NCBI GenBank assembly: GCA_021817845.1
Contig: JAKAFW010000014.1
Coordinates: 20,341-84,340, forward strand
Direction: 5' to 3'
From: FEN-1297 sp021817845
GTDB lineage: Bacteria; Bacteroidota; Ignavibacteria; Ignavibacteriales; Ignavibacteriaceae
DNA length: 64,000 bases
The notes beneath the pieces are model-generated. The model was not told the origin of the DNA. It did not search any database and was given only the letters and a program-made list of their open reading frames with translations. This document shows positions 32,004-40,764 of the stretch, piece after piece. The position numbers and the translations under genes are program-made. How positions within the stretch are numbered: the stretch's first letter is position 1; every line of letters begins with the position of its first letter.

Positions 32004-33986
32004 ATGAAAAAATTGTCGCTCATATTTTCTTTGTTGTTTATTTTCTTATCTGCATCTAATAGTTTTCCACAGCTCAATAAAAAAAAATTGGTGGAATCTG
32101 AAAAACATCAGCTTCAAAATTATTATAAGATAAATAAGATCCTTTATCCGGGCGATTCAAGCATAAATATTACCTATTATGGACTTAATCTTACATTAAC
32201 TTACTCGCCAAACTATCTGAAAGGCATTGCCACTGTTAACGCAAAAAGCACAGAAAATAATTTAACTAATTTTTTCCTCGATCTTCAAGACCCCCTGCTT
32301 GTAGATTCTGTTTTATTAAACGGCAGCAAAATTCCCTTCATACATTCATCAGCTAAATTAAATATTACTCTACCTCAAATTTATAATTATGGAGAGCAAT
32401 TTTCTCTTGTCATTTATTATCAAGGCATTCCGGGTTCAAGTGGATTCGGCAGTTTCGAGTTCGGCAGTCACAACAACCAGCCCGCCATTTGGTCTCTAAG
32501 CGAACCATACGGAGCAAGCGATTGGTTTCCTTGTAAGGATACTCCCGCCGATAAAGCGGATTCTTCGGATGTCTGGGTTACGTGCAGCAATAGCTTAATT
32601 GCCGCCTCCAACGGTACTCTTCAGGCTGTGGTTGATAACGGTAACGGCACGCATACCTTCAAATGGAAAAATATTTATCCCATTGCCCAATATTTAATTT
32701 CTATAGCTATTTCTGATTATACTGTTTATACTACTTACTATCATTATGCTCCGTCTGATTCCATGCCGGTTGTATTCTATATCTATCCAGAAGATTTTAA
32801 TAATGCAAAACCATACCTTGACAAAGTCGTGAACATGATAGCCGTATTTTCAAACTTTTATGGACCATATCCTTTTTTGAAAGAAAAATATGGAGAAGCA
32901 GAATTCGGTTGGAGCGGGGGAATGGAACACCAGACAATCACTTCGCTCGGTGGCTTTGATGATGACCTTGAAGCGCACGAACTTGCACATCAATGGTACG
33001 GAGATAAAATTACTTGTGCTGATTGGCAGGATATTTGGCTTAACGAAGGCTTTGCAACTTTCTCAGAAGCTGTTTATTTCGGTGCAACCTCCGGTACAGA
33101 TGCTTATAATTTAATGATGACTTCATTTATGAATAACGCTAAAAATGCCGTAGGTTCTGTTTATGTTCAAAACATTTCCAATGTCAATTCAATTTTTGAT
33201 TATAACCGGAGCTATGCTAAAGGTGCAGTTGTGCTTCACATGTTGAAAGGGATTATGGGTGACTCTCTTTTCTTTCAACTAATGAAAACTTACGCTTCTG
33301 ATCCTAAAGTTGCTTATGGCGCTGCTACTACTGCCAACTTTGAGGCGGATGCTGAAAAAGTTTATGGCTCAAGTTTAAGCTATTTTTTTAATGAATGGAT
33401 CTATGGCGAAAATTATCCCCATTATTCCGTTAGCTGGAATTATAATTTTATAGGTAATAATATTTATTCCGTAAATCTTAATCTCTCTCAAACTACAAAC
33501 ACAAACCCTGCTTTCTTCACCATGCCTATTCAAATTCAAGTTAAAACATCTGCCGGTGATACAATCGTAACTATATTTAATAACCGGCAAAATCAGCTAA
33601 TCAGTTTTAATGTAAAAGGAACACCGCAGTATATAAACTTTGATCCGAATAATTTGATACTAAAAGATATTTCAATAATCGATTCCGTTGATTTAACCAA
33701 ACCGCAAACATTTACCCTTTACCAGAACTATCCCAATCCATTTAATCCTTCGACCACAATAAATTATTCAATACCCGTAAACTCAAAAGGATTTATTCAG
33801 GTAAAATTAATTGTTTATGATGAATTGGGAAATATTGTAGCAAGGTTAGTAGATAAAGCAGAACCGGCGGGAACCTACTCAGTCAAATTTCCGCCTGGTA
33901 ATAAACATTTGGCAAGTGGAGTATATTATTACCAAATTATAGCCGGAGATTATATTCAGACAAAAAATATGATTTTGCTAAAGTGA
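32004..33986 (+). CDS. Secreted M1-family metallopeptidase with T9SS sorting domain
   Basis: 660 residues. A signal peptide (residues 1-22) leads into an M1 aminopeptidase-like fold: GGMEHQTITS near residue 310 (substrate motif), HELAHQWYGD near 327 with the downstream Glu in LNEGFATFSEA near 348, giving HExxH-x18-E. The C-terminal 80 residues begin LYQNYPNPFNPSTTINYSIP and end in GVYYYQIIAGDYIQTKNMILLK, a type IX secretion C-terminal domain, so the enzyme is probably exported to the surface. It stands alone, about 120 bases after the AddB-like gene. Confidence 0.9.
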   Translation: MKKLSLIFSLLFIFLSASNSFPQLNKKKLVESEKHQLQNYYKINKILYPGDSSINITYYGLNLTLTYSPNYLKGIATVNAKSTENNLTNFFLDLQDPLLVDSVLLNGSKIPFIHSSAKLNITLPQIYNYGEQFSLVIYYQGIPGSSGFGSFEFGSHNNQPAIWSLSEPYGASDWFPCKDTPADKADSSDVWVTCSNSLIAASNGTLQAVVDNGNGTHTFKWKNIYPIAQYLISIAISDYTVYTTYYHYAPSDSMPVVFYIYPEDFNNAKPYLDKVVNMIAVFSNFYGPYPFLKEKYGEAEFGWSGGMEHQTITSLGGFDDDLEAHELAHQWYGDKITCADWQDIWLNEGFATFSEAVYFGATSGTDAYNLMMTSFMNNAKNAVGSVYVQNISNVNSIFDYNRSYAKGAVVLHMLKGIMGDSLFFQLMKTYASDPKVAYGAATTANFEADAEKVYGSSLSYFFNEWIYGENYPHYSVSWNYNFIGNNIYSVNLNLSQTTNTNPAFFTMPIQIQVKTSAGDTIVTIFNNRQNQLISFNVKGTPQYINFDPNNLILKDISIIDSVDLTKPQTFTLYQNYPNPFNPSTTINYSIPVNSKGFIQVKLIVYDELGNIVARLVDKAEPAGTYSVKFPPGNKHLASGVYYYQIIAGDYIQTKNMILLK

Positions 33987-34527
33987 GCGCCGTTTGTTTC
34001 ATGAGAACTCTCTCTTTATTCTGGTGTCATTTCGCCCGGGAAAAGAAATCCTTCTTAATATAGTGCCATTTCGACCGGAGGGAGAAATCCCCAACATAGC
34101 GCTTCCACTCAAATTATCCATGGAATATCTTAGTCTCGTCTAACACGCTTAACCTCATCCGGAAATATAGTGTCATTTCGACCGAAGGGAGAAATCCCCA
34201 ACATAGCGCTGTCACTCATATTAGCCAGGAGATATCTTCTGCCATGCAATATTAGCACTTATCATCAAAAGCAGACTAGTTTTTGTTCAAACCCAACCCA
34301 TCCGGCGAGGCGGGATTTTCCCTTTTCTTTTTTCTTGAACTTAAACTTGGCTCCATAATTCCATTACTCAACTTCACCATTGTTATAATTTTCTCCAAGA
34401 TTCGCGCAACGTAAATCACCTTTAATCGTTGACGCCCAAAATATTTTCCCTTAAAATAAACCCTAAAATAAGTTATCTTGTCTAACAATAAAATTATTAT
34501 TCATTTCAAACAATTATTTAAACAGCT
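33987..34527. other. 540-bp gap with repeats
   Basis: No convincing gene. It holds three copies of a gtcatttcgaccg-type repeat (34024-34215) and an AT-rich stretch before the lipoprotein gene. The aagaaaaaagaaaagggaaaatc-like tract around 34316-34336 (read on the minus strand) is purine-rich and unexplained. Confidence 0.6.
34024..34215. repeat. Three direct repeats of a dispersed sequence
   Basis: Copies begin near 34024 (partial), 34061 and 34168. The last two share tagtg(c/t)catttcgaccg, then agggagaaatcc, then ccaacatagcgct, with two differences over about 45 bases; the sequence between them is also partly similar. The gtcatttcgaccgaagg motif is a familiar dispersed repeat in Bacteroidota-like genomes. 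No frame or clear function. Confidence 0.7.
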
Positions 34528-35397
34528 ATGAAAAACTTAACTTTTCTCTTAATCCTTTCTTCTCTTGTATTTATTAATGGATGTAATAATAAAATTATTC
34601 AGAGTCACTGGAAAAGCGGGAATATTGTAATTGACGGTAATGATTCCGATTGGGGTAATACGCTTACCTACAACGACAAATCAAATTTCCTGTATGGTGT
34701 GCAAAATGACGGCAACTACCTCTACCTCTGCTTTGCAACCAATGACCCCGACCTGGAAGCAAATATCATCCGTATGGGACTTACTGTTTGGTTTGATAGA
34801 ACAGGCGGAGATAATCAAAACTTCGGAATAAAATATCCGCTAAACTTTCAGGATATGAATTTCCAACGCTCTGCCGGTGAGGAAAACCAACCAAGAATTC
34901 GCCAGGGAAATGAAGAGCCTATGAGCTCCGATAGATTGAAGCCTATGTTATCAAGAAAACAGAATGACCTTGAGATTGTTGGTAGAAATAAAGACGATCT
35001 TACCCGGATGACTGTTTCCGAGCTAAAAGGAATCGAAGTGAAAATGGCTTTTCAAAACAGTACTCTTGTTTATGAAGTGAAAATGCCTTTGAACTTTAGT
35101 CCGGGGGTTCCATATGCGCTTAATACCGATACTAGTAAAACCATTAGTCTTGGTTTGGAAACAGGGACAATAGATTTAAGCAAAATGAAAAGCAAAGGTG
35201 ACCGCGGCGGAAGCTCTATAGGGAGTGATAATGCTGGTGGTGATGAAATGGGCACTGAAGGAAATGATATGGGCAGTGGTGATCAAGGGGGTGGAGTTGG
35301 TTCTTATGGAAGACGCAGAGGCGGATACCAGTCAGGTGCTTCATTGCCCTCACAATTTAGTTTCTGGGCTGAAGTTAAACTTGCTTCCGGTAAATAA
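34528..35397 (+). CDS. Lipoprotein with CBM9/DOMON-like domain
   Basis: 289 residues. The signal peptide ends in LVFINGC (Cys19), a lipobox, so it is a lipoprotein. The following segment, IVIDGNDSDWGNTLTYNDKSNFLYGVQNDGNYLYLCF, is typical of carbohydrate-binding family 9/DOMON-like beta-sandwich domains, and GLTVWFDRTGG continues it. From about residue 220 the chain is a Gly/Ser/Asp-rich linker with DEMGTEGNDMGSGDQGGGVG before a final strand. Ligand unknown. Confidence 0.78.
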   Translation: MKNLTFLLILSSLVFINGCNNKIIQSHWKSGNIVIDGNDSDWGNTLTYNDKSNFLYGVQNDGNYLYLCFATNDPDLEANIIRMGLTVWFDRTGGDNQNFGIKYPLNFQDMNFQRSAGEENQPRIRQGNEEPMSSDRLKPMLSRKQNDLEIVGRNKDDLTRMTVSELKGIEVKMAFQNSTLVYEVKMPLNFSPGVPYALNTDTSKTISLGLETGTIDLSKMKSKGDRGGSSIGSDNAGGDEMGTEGNDMGSGDQGGGVGSYGRRRGGYQSGASLPSQFSFWAEVKLASGK

Positions 35398-35424
35398 AAT
35401 TCGAAATTATATTGACTAAAATTG

Positions 35425-35512
35425 TTTTTTATGTCAAGATATTTTTTGTTATAAATCTTCTCAATTTCGTTGCGTTTAATTCAAAACCTGCCTGCCGGCA
35501 AGCTTGCCGCGC
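35425..35512. repeat. Dispersed repeat, copy B
   Basis: Partner of copy A at 16847-16944: ttttttatgtcaagatatttt, cgttgcgtttaattcaaaa and gcttgccgcgct are shared. At 35487-35506 it carries the CTGCC/GGCAG palindrome (cctgcctgccggcaagcttg), which copy A lacks. Confidence 0.65.
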
Positions 35513-35533
35513 TGTTGTTTCCGTCTTATTTGG

Positions 35534-35562
35534 ATAAAAAAACCCCCCGCAATCGCGGGGGT
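35534..35562 (-). terminator. Intrinsic terminator after TPR gene
   Basis: On the minus strand acccccgcgattgcggggggt is a strong stem, followed by seven T. It lies 20 bases after the TPR gene stop. On the plus strand the tail is weaker, so it mainly serves the minus gene. Confidence 0.85.
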
Positions 35563-35581
35563 CTTTAGGATGACATGATGT

Positions 35582-36346
35582 TTATTTTAACGATTTAAGA
35601 ACTGTTTCAGCTACGCCTTTATAGACAGGATCAGCCTTTGCTTTTTCAAGATATTCCTTAGCCATTTTTGTATTATTCTTTTTGCTGTATGCAACACCCA
35701 TATAATAATAAGGACCTCCTTCACCGATAGTCTTTTTATATTTCAAAGCATTCTGGCAAGCCTTAATTGTATTATCATATTGATTTACTAAAAAATAATC
35801 GCGGGCTAAGAAAAGATAAGCGGCATCATAATCATTGTAGCTCACTGCTTTATTTAAATACTCAATTGCTTTTTTATAATTCTTAACTTTATCTGCTGCT
35901 TGACCAAGATTTGTGTAAGCAAGCGACATGTTAAACTTAACTGCATTCTTTAACGTGTCATTTTTTGATGTATCAAGGACTTTCTGAAAATTATTGATAG
36001 CATCTTGGTATTTTCCTAAATTAAAATATACGTTGCCAAGATCATTATAAGCGGCTTCAAAATCAGGTTTAGTTTTAATTGTATTTTCATAGTCTGTTAT
36101 AGCTGCAGTAAGGTTATTCAATTTTACCTGTGCTACTGCCATCTGATAATAGATACGGTAATCTTTTTCAACCTTCAGAGCAGCTTCAAAGTCCGTTAGT
36201 GCGCCCGAATAGTCGGCTTTTTGCATTTTAACCAAACCGTCATTAAAAGGTTTTACAGCTGCAGAATCCATTGTTTGTGCAAGTACGCTAAAAGAAATAA
36301 ATAGCGTTAGGATAAAGCTGAAAATTAAAAAAGTCTCTTTCTTCAT
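35582..36346 (-). CDS. Exported TPR protein
   Basis: 254 residues from the ATG at 36346, chosen because GGAG lies six bases upstream. A signal peptide (about 1-23) is followed by five or six tetratricopeptide repeats (for example FEAAYNDLGNVYFNLGKYQDAINNFQKVL, written here as AYNDLGNVYFNLGKYQDAI). It probably acts as a periplasmic scaffold. No other domain is present. It is a single-gene transcript with its own terminator. Confidence 0.83.
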   Translation of the reverse strand: MKKETFLIFSFILTLFISFSVLAQTMDSAAVKPFNDGLVKMQKADYSGALTDFEAALKVEKDYRIYYQMAVAQVKLNNLTAAITDYENTIKTKPDFEAAYNDLGNVYFNLGKYQDAINNFQKVLDTSKNDTLKNAVKFNMSLAYTNLGQAADKVKNYKKAIEYLNKAVSYNDYDAAYLFLARDYFLVNQYDNTIKACQNALKYKKTIGEGGPYYYMGVAYSKKNNTKMAKEYLEKAKADPVYKGVAETVLKSLK

Positions 36347-36589
36347 AAGTAACTCCATTTTGTTAAATTAATAAATTATTTTATGCAGTAGAATAAATTA
36401 AACCTGTAGGCTTAATTGCGCAAAACATCCTAAAAAATATGGTTACCAATAGAAAATTTCCGCATACATAAAAAATAGAAGAGTAAAAAATAATAATCAA
36501 TGATTTATTTAATCATTTGATATTAATGTCACAATGTTTTTTACAAGACTATAATTATAATCCAATTGAAACAAAATTTCGAATAGAAA

Positions 36590-36616
36590 TAAAAAAGGCG
36601 TCAATTTAGACGCCTA
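36590..36616 (-). terminator. Intrinsic terminator after RRM gene
   Basis: On the minus strand aggcgtctaaattgacgcct is followed by tttttatttc. It lies about 40 bases after the RRM stop. Confidence 0.82.
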
Positions 36617-36657
36617 TCAGAAATTAATTCCCGAATTGAGGGATTAAAAATATCTTA

Positions 36658-36909
36658 TTACTTGCGAGCTTTAGCTTCATTAACTACGATATTTCTTCCG
36701 TCTAATTCCGATTCATTCAATGCTTTGATAGCATTTTCTGCATCAGTAGAATTCTCCATCTCAACAAAACCAAAGCCTCTTGATCTTCCGGTTTCGCGAT
36801 CTTTTATAACTTTTGCTGAGACAACAGTTCCGTGTCCTTCAAAAGCTGTTTGTAATGCCTGATCGTCTATCGACCATGGCAGAGAACCTACAAATAATTT
36901 AGTACTCAC
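36658..36909 (-). CDS. RRM-type RNA-binding protein
   Basis: 83 residues consisting of one RNA-recognition motif, like the Rbp proteins of cyanobacteria and Bacteroidota. RNP2 is KLFVGSL at residues 4-10 and RNP1 is RGFGFVEM near 44-51, with the aromatic residues kept. I chose the GTG at 36909 (VSTKLF as the start) because AGAGG lies eight bases upstream and this gives the usual length; an upstream ATG at 36987 would add an unlikely hydrophobic tail. It probably binds RNA as a chaperone or regulator. Confidence 0.9.
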   Translation of the reverse strand: MSTKLFVGSLPWSIDDQALQTAFEGHGTVVSAKVIKDRETGRSRGFGFVEMENSTDAENAIKALNESELDGRNIVVNEAKARK

Positions 36910-37311
36910 TCTAGAACCTCTAAAAAAAAATAATAAAAAACACCGGACTAATTCCAGATAAACAAAACTACACATAATATTGCCCATAACCTAATTAAAT
37001 CTGCTACCTTGGGGCAAGCGCACATTAAATAAAACTCCGAGGTTTTTCTCTACACTCTTATAGCTGATACCAACTAAATCTAACAAACCATTCAAAAAAG
37101 GGAAAAAAAATCAAAAATAGTCCCTCAAACGTTCTGAATGCACTGTGAATACACTCTGAATGCACCTCCCTCCCTATATATCCCATATCTTCAAGTCTTA
37201 CAATCTCCCTTTTTGCGAATTATTCTTTCTTCAGCCCATTCTATTTAAATTGCATTTCAGGCGTTCAATATTTAATTTTGAGACTCAATATATAATGAAG
37301 AAAAGGAATAA
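36910..37311. other. 400-bp divergent region between RRM gene and secA
   Basis: No gene. It contains leaders for both flanking genes. A repeated phrase ctgaatgcac occurs at about 37134 and 37155 with gtgaatacac between, a possible protein-binding site. The RRM leader has a run of A/T-rich sequence directly upstream. Confidence 0.5.
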
Positions 37312-40300
37312 ATGTTAAATCTGATTAAAAAAGTCTTTGGCGATAAGCATTCTAAGGATCAAAAGCTGCTTTGGCCTGTCGTTGAAGAAATAATAGAAGA
37401 ATATGAAAAAATTAAAGACCTGACTGATGAAGAGCTTAAGGCTAAGACGCAGGAATTCAAAAATAAAATTCAAGAATATACATCTGAAATTAGATCTCAA
37501 ATTGATGAGCTTAAACAAAAACTTCAATCAAATGAGGATTTTGACCGGCATAGTGTTTACGATGAAATAGATGTTCTTGAAGAAGAACTTGACGGAAAAT
37601 ACGAAGAAATATTAGATGAAATTCTTCCTGAAGCCTTTGCCGTTGTGAAGGTAACCTGCCAAAGATTACTCGGTAAAAGTTGGACGGTCGCCGGGAATAA
37701 AGTTACATGGGATATGGTACCTTACGACGTTCAGCTTATGGGCGGAGTGGTTCTTCACCAAGGGAAAATAGCCGAAATGGCTACCGGCGAAGGAAAAACG
37801 CTTGTTGCTACTCTTCCTATTTATCTCAACGCTCTTACCGGACGTGGTGTTCATCTTATCACCGTTAACGATTATCTCGCTCTTCGCGATAGCGAATGGA
37901 TGGGCGAAATTTATCGTTTCCATGATTTGACCGTCGGAGTCATTCTTAATACGATGGACCCGAATGAAAGAAAAAAACATTACGAGTGCGACATTACTTA
38001 CGGAACTAACAATGAGTTTGGTTTTGACTATCTCCGCGATAACATGACCACGGAAGAAGAATTCCGAGTTCAGAGAAAACATAATTATGCCATAGTAGAT
38101 GAAGTTGACTCTGTCTTAATTGATGAAGCAAGAACTCCATTAATTATTTCCGGCCCCGTTGAGGTTGACGACCAAAAGTTTGACGAAATGAAACCCCGAG
38201 TTGAAAAACTCTACCGTCTTCAAACTAACCTTGTTGCGAAAATCACTCAAGAAGCAGAAGATCTGCTTAATGCAGGCGGAAAGGAAAATGAATTACAAGC
38301 AGGCGTTCAGCTTTTAAGAGCTTACCGCGGTCTTCCTAAAAATAAAAAGCTTGCAAAACTTTTAAGCGAACCGGAATATAAAAAATTACTCCAGTCTACC
38401 GAAATGGAATATCTTCGCGAAAAAGCCAAAAATATGTATATAATTGATGACGAGCTATACTTCGCAATTGATGAAAAAAACAATACAATTGACGTTACCG
38501 ATAAAGGAAGAGAAGAACTTGCCAGGGGAAGCAGTATTGAAAAGGACTTTTTTATAATTCCCGACCTCGGTACAGAGATAAGTAAAATTGAGCATCAAGA
38601 AGATCTTTCCGAAGAGCAAAAAATCAAAAAGAAGGATGTATTATATAACCACTTTTCAGAAGCCAGCGATAGGCTTCACACTATTCATCAGTTATTAAAA
38701 GCATATACTCTTTTTGAAAAAGACGATGAGTATGTAATTACTGAAGACGGAAAGATTGCAATTGTTGATGAGTTTACAGGACGTGTTCTTCCCGGCAGAA
38801 GATATTCCGATGGTCTTCACCAGGCGATTGAAGCTAAGGAAGATGTAAAGGTTGAACGTGACACTCAAACGCTCGCCACAATTACACTTCAAAATTATTT
38901 TAGAATGTATAAAAAACTTTCCGGTATGACCGGTACTGCCGAGACTGAAGAATCGGAATTCTTTGAAATATATAAGCTTGAAGTTGTTGTTATCCCAACT
39001 AACAAACCAACAACAAGAGAGGATCAAGACGACGCCGTTTTCAAAACCAAACGCGAAAAGCTTAACGCAGTAATTGAACAGATTGAAGAATTAAGAAAGC
39101 AAGGTAGACCGGTTCTTGTGGGAACAACTTCGGTGGATGTTTCTGAAACAATTAGCAGAATGCTTAAACGGAAAACTATTCCGCATAATGTTCTGAATGC
39201 TAAACAACATCAGCGAGAAGCGGAAATTGTTGCTCATGCCGGTGAAATAGGCGCCGTAACTATTGCAACTAACATGGCAGGGCGTGGTACGGATATTAAA
39301 CTTGGAGCGGGTGTAGTAGATAGAGGAGGCTTGTTTATTCTTGGCACCGAACGTCATGAATCTAGACGAATCGACCGTCAGCTTAGAGGACGTTCCGGTC
39401 GTCAAGGCGACCCCGGAACAACAAAATTTTTCCTTTCCCTTGAAGATGATTTAATGCGTCTTTTCGGTAGTGAGAGAATCGCCTCCGTAATGCAACGAAT
39501 GGGGATTAAAGAAGGCGAAGTAATCCAGCATCCTCTTATTACTAAATCAGTTGAACGTGCCCAGAAAAAAGTTGAAGAGAATAACTTTTCTATTAGAAAA
39601 CGACTTCTTGAATATGACGACACAATGAATCAACAACGAGAGGTTATTTATACAAAGCGTAGGCATGCTCTTGAAGGAGACAGGCTTAAAGGAGAAATAT
39701 TCGACTATCTGGAAGGCTGGATAGATGAAATTGTAGAAGAAAACTTCGAAGATGTAAACGCTGATAAAATTAAAGAAGAAGTCTTTAGAAATACTCTTGT
39801 TGAATGTCCGCTTGAACCGGTTGAATTTGAAAAATTAGGCAAGGAAGGAATTCGAGACAAAATTATAGAAACCGCAAAATCTTTTTACAAGAATAAAGAA
39901 GATATGATTGGGTCTGATTTAATGGCCCGTCTTGAGCGCTATGCCATGTTAAGTGTTATTGATCATAAATGGAAAGAGCATCTCCGCGAAATGGATGACC
40001 TTAAAGAAGGAATTGGTTTAAGAGCGTATGGACAAAAAGATCCTTTGGTAGAATATAAAGTAGAAGCATTTAAAATCTTTGAATCACTACTAGAACAAAT
40101 TAGAAACGAAGTCGTCTCCTTCAGCTTCAAATTTTTCCCCCAAGCACCGGAAGAAGTTCAAACTAAAAAACGTCGTCAGCCATTGGGAAGAATTAAACAG
40201 ATTAAACAAAGTGCTTCAAGCATGGCAATGAGCGCTCCGTCGGATGATGGAGGCGAAGAAATGGTTGCCGGAAAACCTCAACCGGTTCATGCCGATGAGA

Positions 40301-40368
40301 AAGTTGGCAGGAACGATCCTTGCCCATGCGGAAGCGGTAAGAAATTCAAAAACTGTCACGGTAAATAA
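37312..40368 (+). CDS. secA: Preprotein translocase ATPase SecA
   Basis: ATP-driven motor of the Sec pathway at the inner membrane. 1018 residues. Walker A is MATGEGKT at about 157-164 and the DEAD-like box is DEVDSVLIDEARTPLIISGP near 262. A second helicase domain has TNMAGRGTDIKLG near 658. The C-terminus ends with the zinc-binding tail DPCPCGSGKKFKNCHG. A variable insert (about 300-365) after the DEVD box lengthens it relative to E. coli SecA, as in other Bacteroidota. AAAGGA lies upstream of the ATG. Followed twelve bases later by the P-II gene. Confidence 0.97.
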   Translation: MLNLIKKVFGDKHSKDQKLLWPVVEEIIEEYEKIKDLTDEELKAKTQEFKNKIQEYTSEIRSQIDELKQKLQSNEDFDRHSVYDEIDVLEEELDGKYEEILDEILPEAFAVVKVTCQRLLGKSWTVAGNKVTWDMVPYDVQLMGGVVLHQGKIAEMATGEGKTLVATLPIYLNALTGRGVHLITVNDYLALRDSEWMGEIYRFHDLTVGVILNTMDPNERKKHYECDITYGTNNEFGFDYLRDNMTTEEEFRVQRKHNYAIVDEVDSVLIDEARTPLIISGPVEVDDQKFDEMKPRVEKLYRLQTNLVAKITQEAEDLLNAGGKENELQAGVQLLRAYRGLPKNKKLAKLLSEPEYKKLLQSTEMEYLREKAKNMYIIDDELYFAIDEKNNTIDVTDKGREELARGSSIEKDFFIIPDLGTEISKIEHQEDLSEEQKIKKKDVLYNHFSEASDRLHTIHQLLKAYTLFEKDDEYVITEDGKIAIVDEFTGRVLPGRRYSDGLHQAIEAKEDVKVERDTQTLATITLQNYFRMYKKLSGMTGTAETEESEFFEIYKLEVVVIPTNKPTTREDQDDAVFKTKREKLNAVIEQIEELRKQGRPVLVGTTSVDVSETISRMLKRKTIPHNVLNAKQHQREAEIVAHAGEIGAVTIATNMAGRGTDIKLGAGVVDRGGLFILGTERHESRRIDRQLRGRSGRQGDPGTTKFFLSLEDDLMRLFGSERIASVMQRMGIKEGEVIQHPLITKSVERAQKKVEENNFSIRKRLLEYDDTMNQQREVIYTKRRHALEGDRLKGEIFDYLEGWIDEIVEENFEDVNADKIKEEVFRNTLVECPLEPVEFEKLGKEGIRDKIIETAKSFYKNKEDMIGSDLMARLERYAMLSVIDHKWKEHLREMDDLKEGIGLRAYGQKDPLVEYKVEAFKIFESLLEQIRNEVVSFSFKFFPQAPEEVQTKKRRQPLGRIKQIKQSASSMAMSAPSDDGGEEMVAGKPQPVHADEKVGRNDPCPCGSGKKFKNCHGK

Positions 40369-40380
40369 GAAAGGGAAATT

Positions 40381-40719
40381 ATGAAAAAAATAGAAGCAAT
40401 TATTCGTCCCTTCAAGTTAGATGAAGTTAAGGAAGCCCTAATCGAAGAGGGTATACGGGGTTTAACAATTTCGGAAGTGCGCGGCTATGGCAGACAGAAG
40501 GGGCATACCGAAACCTACCGCGGCAGCGAATATCGAATTGAATTTGTACCTAAAATAAAAATTGAAATCGTAATTGAAGACAGTAAATTTGAAGCTGCTA
40601 TCAATGCCATTTTAAAGACGGCAAAAACGGGACAAGTAGGAGACGGTAAAATATTTATTTATGACGTTAAGGATGTTATTAGGATTAGAACCGAGGAATC
40701 GGGGAAGGATGCCCTGTAA
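40381..40719 (+). CDS. glnB: Nitrogen regulatory protein P-II
   Basis: Small trimeric signal protein that senses 2-oxoglutarate, ATP and ADP and controls nitrogen metabolism. 112 residues, normal length. The T-loop shows YRGSEYRIEFVPK with the Tyr that is uridylylated in many bacteria (about residue 51), the B-loop is TGQVGDGKIFI near 83, and the N-terminus KKIEAIIRPFKLDEVKEAL is characteristic. It follows secA with no amtB or glnA nearby, so which partner it serves is unclear; GlnK is the alternative name. Confidence 0.93.
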   Translation: MKKIEAIIRPFKLDEVKEALIEEGIRGLTISEVRGYGRQKGHTETYRGSEYRIEFVPKIKIEIVIEDSKFEAAINAILKTAKTGQVGDGKIFIYDVKDVIRIRTEESGKDAL

Positions 40720-40764
40720 AATATTTTACCTTTTACTTTTTTTTAATCTTTTATAGCTTCCCTT

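Noticed and set aside
36910..36987. N-terminal hydrophobic extension of the RRM protein
   Set aside because: The GTG at 36909 has a ribosome binding site and gives the normal family length; the extension is not RRM-like.
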